Of a stretch of DNA of 7,796 bases, positions 7,076 to 7,796 are shown in pieces. The stretch covers positions 1 to 7,796 of the forward strand of contig CAUHTB010000025.1 of the NCBI GenBank assembly GCA_959608595.1, written 5' to 3'. This stretch comes from an uncultured Veillonella sp. (GTDB lineage Bacteria > Bacillota > Negativicutes > Veillonellales > Veillonellaceae). Position 1 is the first letter of the stretch, and the number at the start of each line of letters is the position of its first letter. A program made the position numbers and the translations under genes. The notes beneath the pieces are model-generated. The model was not told the origin of the DNA. It worked only from the letters and a program-made list of their open reading frames with translations, and made no database searches.

Positions 7076-7796
7076 ATGTTTAAACCAAAAGCCTATAAAA
7101 GTATGCTTGCAGCATCTGTGTTGACTGCTGTCATGGGGACAGGCAGTGTATTTGCTGCAGAGGTACAAGCTGGCTATACTCCAGATTTAAATAACACAAC
7201 AACTAGTGCAGCAACTACTAATGATGCTACTACTACACAAGCTGTTTACAATGCTGATGCAGCTACACCTGCAACAACACAAGATGAAACTGATGCAGCT
7301 ATCTTAGCGGCTCGTGGTGATACAACTGTATCTAGCGATGGCACTGTAGTTAAAGGTTCTGACGGAACTGTTACAGTCAATAATGCTGCTTTAAAAACAG
7401 ATGACAAACAAGTAAAAATGGTTTCTAAAACTACTGGTGGTACTGACCTTGATAAGGCTGCTGAAAATGGTCAAACTCAAGCTGTTACAACTGTAGAAGC
7501 TCAATATGTTACATCTGCTAATGCTGAGTCTATTAATCCATATGTAGGTAAATTAATTACTGGTTTATCTATTTCTGGTGTAACAGCTGAACAACAAGCA
7601 CAATTATTGCCTATCTTGACAGAAAAAATCGGCGATGCTGTATCTGTTGATGGTGTATTTAAAGACGTAACTAACCTTGGTAATACTGGATACTTCTCTG
7701 AAGTAAATCCTGTATTCACAACTGTACCTGAAGGTGTTAAATTAGACTTTGCTGTTACAGTAAATCCAATTACTACAGGTGTATCCTTCGAAGGTA
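7076..7796 (+). CDS. bamA: BamA-type outer-membrane assembly factor, N-terminal part (3' end outside window)
   Basis: The frame runs open from ATG 7076 to the window end, giving 240 residues. Residues 1-27 are a Sec signal peptide (MFKPKAYKS, hydrophobic core, SVFA|AE). Residues 28-155 are low-complexity, rich in Thr, Ala, Asp and Asn, with near-repeats SSDGTVVKG and GSDGTVTVN. Residues 158-231 look like one POTRA domain: strand LITGLSISGV, helix from TAEQQAQLLPIL, second helix with the family's GYF signature (LGNTGYFSEV, 201-210), then strands ending in GVKLDFAVTVNP. A second POTRA seems to begin at ITTGVSFEG (232-240). In known BamA, POTRA domains bind client proteins in the periplasm and a 16-strand barrel follows; the barrel is not visible. 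The position right after tamB and the double-membrane context favour BamA over TamA or another Omp85 protein, but the missing C-terminus leaves this open. Confidence 0.84.
   Translation, partial: MFKPKAYKSMLAASVLTAVMGTGSVFAAEVQAGYTPDLNNTTTSAATTNDATTTQAVYNADAATPATTQDETDAAILAARGDTTVSSDGTVVKGSDGTVTVNNAALKTDDKQVKMVSKTTGGTDLDKAAENGQTQAVTTVEAQYVTSANAESINPYVGKLITGLSISGVTAEQQAQLLPILTEKIGDAVSVDGVFKDVTNLGNTGYFSEVNPVFTTVPEGVKLDFAVTVNPITTGVSFEG

Noticed and set aside
7501..7719. 72-codon minus-strand open frame
   Set aside because: It is antisense to the POTRA-coding part of bamA, whose + strand frame is clearly the coding one.

Overview
The window looks like chromosomal DNA from a diderm Firmicute of the class Negativicutes, most likely Veillonella or a close relative. 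The sequence is AT-rich throughout. All genes lie on the + strand with strong GGAGG-type ribosome binding sites. The proteins are Gram-negative envelope proteins: an MCE/Mla lipid transporter, TolC, TamB and BamA. A cluster of outer-membrane biogenesis genes in this company is a known hallmark of Negativicutes. The genus is an inference from recollection, not from a search.

Layout: (1) 1-851, the 3' end of an mlaD-type MCE gene, of which only a helical stalk and a C-terminal beta-rich domain ending in Phe are visible; (2) 894-2354, a complete tolC-type outer-membrane channel gene 42 nt downstream, probably co-transcribed with mlaD; (3) a rho-independent terminator at 2371-2398; (4) an AT-rich 257-nt intergenic region with two candidate promoters; (5) 2612-6898, a complete tamB-type gene of 1428 codons containing about nine protein repeats of roughly 98 residues; (6) a 177-nt intergenic region with a long perfect-to-wobble hairpin, an extended -10 promoter and a strong ribosome binding site; (7) 7076-7796, the 5' end of a bamA-type gene with signal peptide, an unusual Thr/Ala/Asp-rich segment of about 125 residues and the first recognisable POTRA domain. 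Its reading frame runs off the window.

Together the genes describe lipid and protein traffic between the two membranes. MlaD and TamB are both elongated periplasm-spanning lipid conduits, BamA inserts beta-barrel proteins, and TolC is an export duct. The most distinctive features are the MlaD that appears to carry its own outer-membrane beta-barrel (to my knowledge already described in Veillonella parvula), the regular 98-residue repeat of TamB, and the long low-complexity N-terminus of BamA. No mobile element, CRISPR array, tRNA or rRNA was seen.
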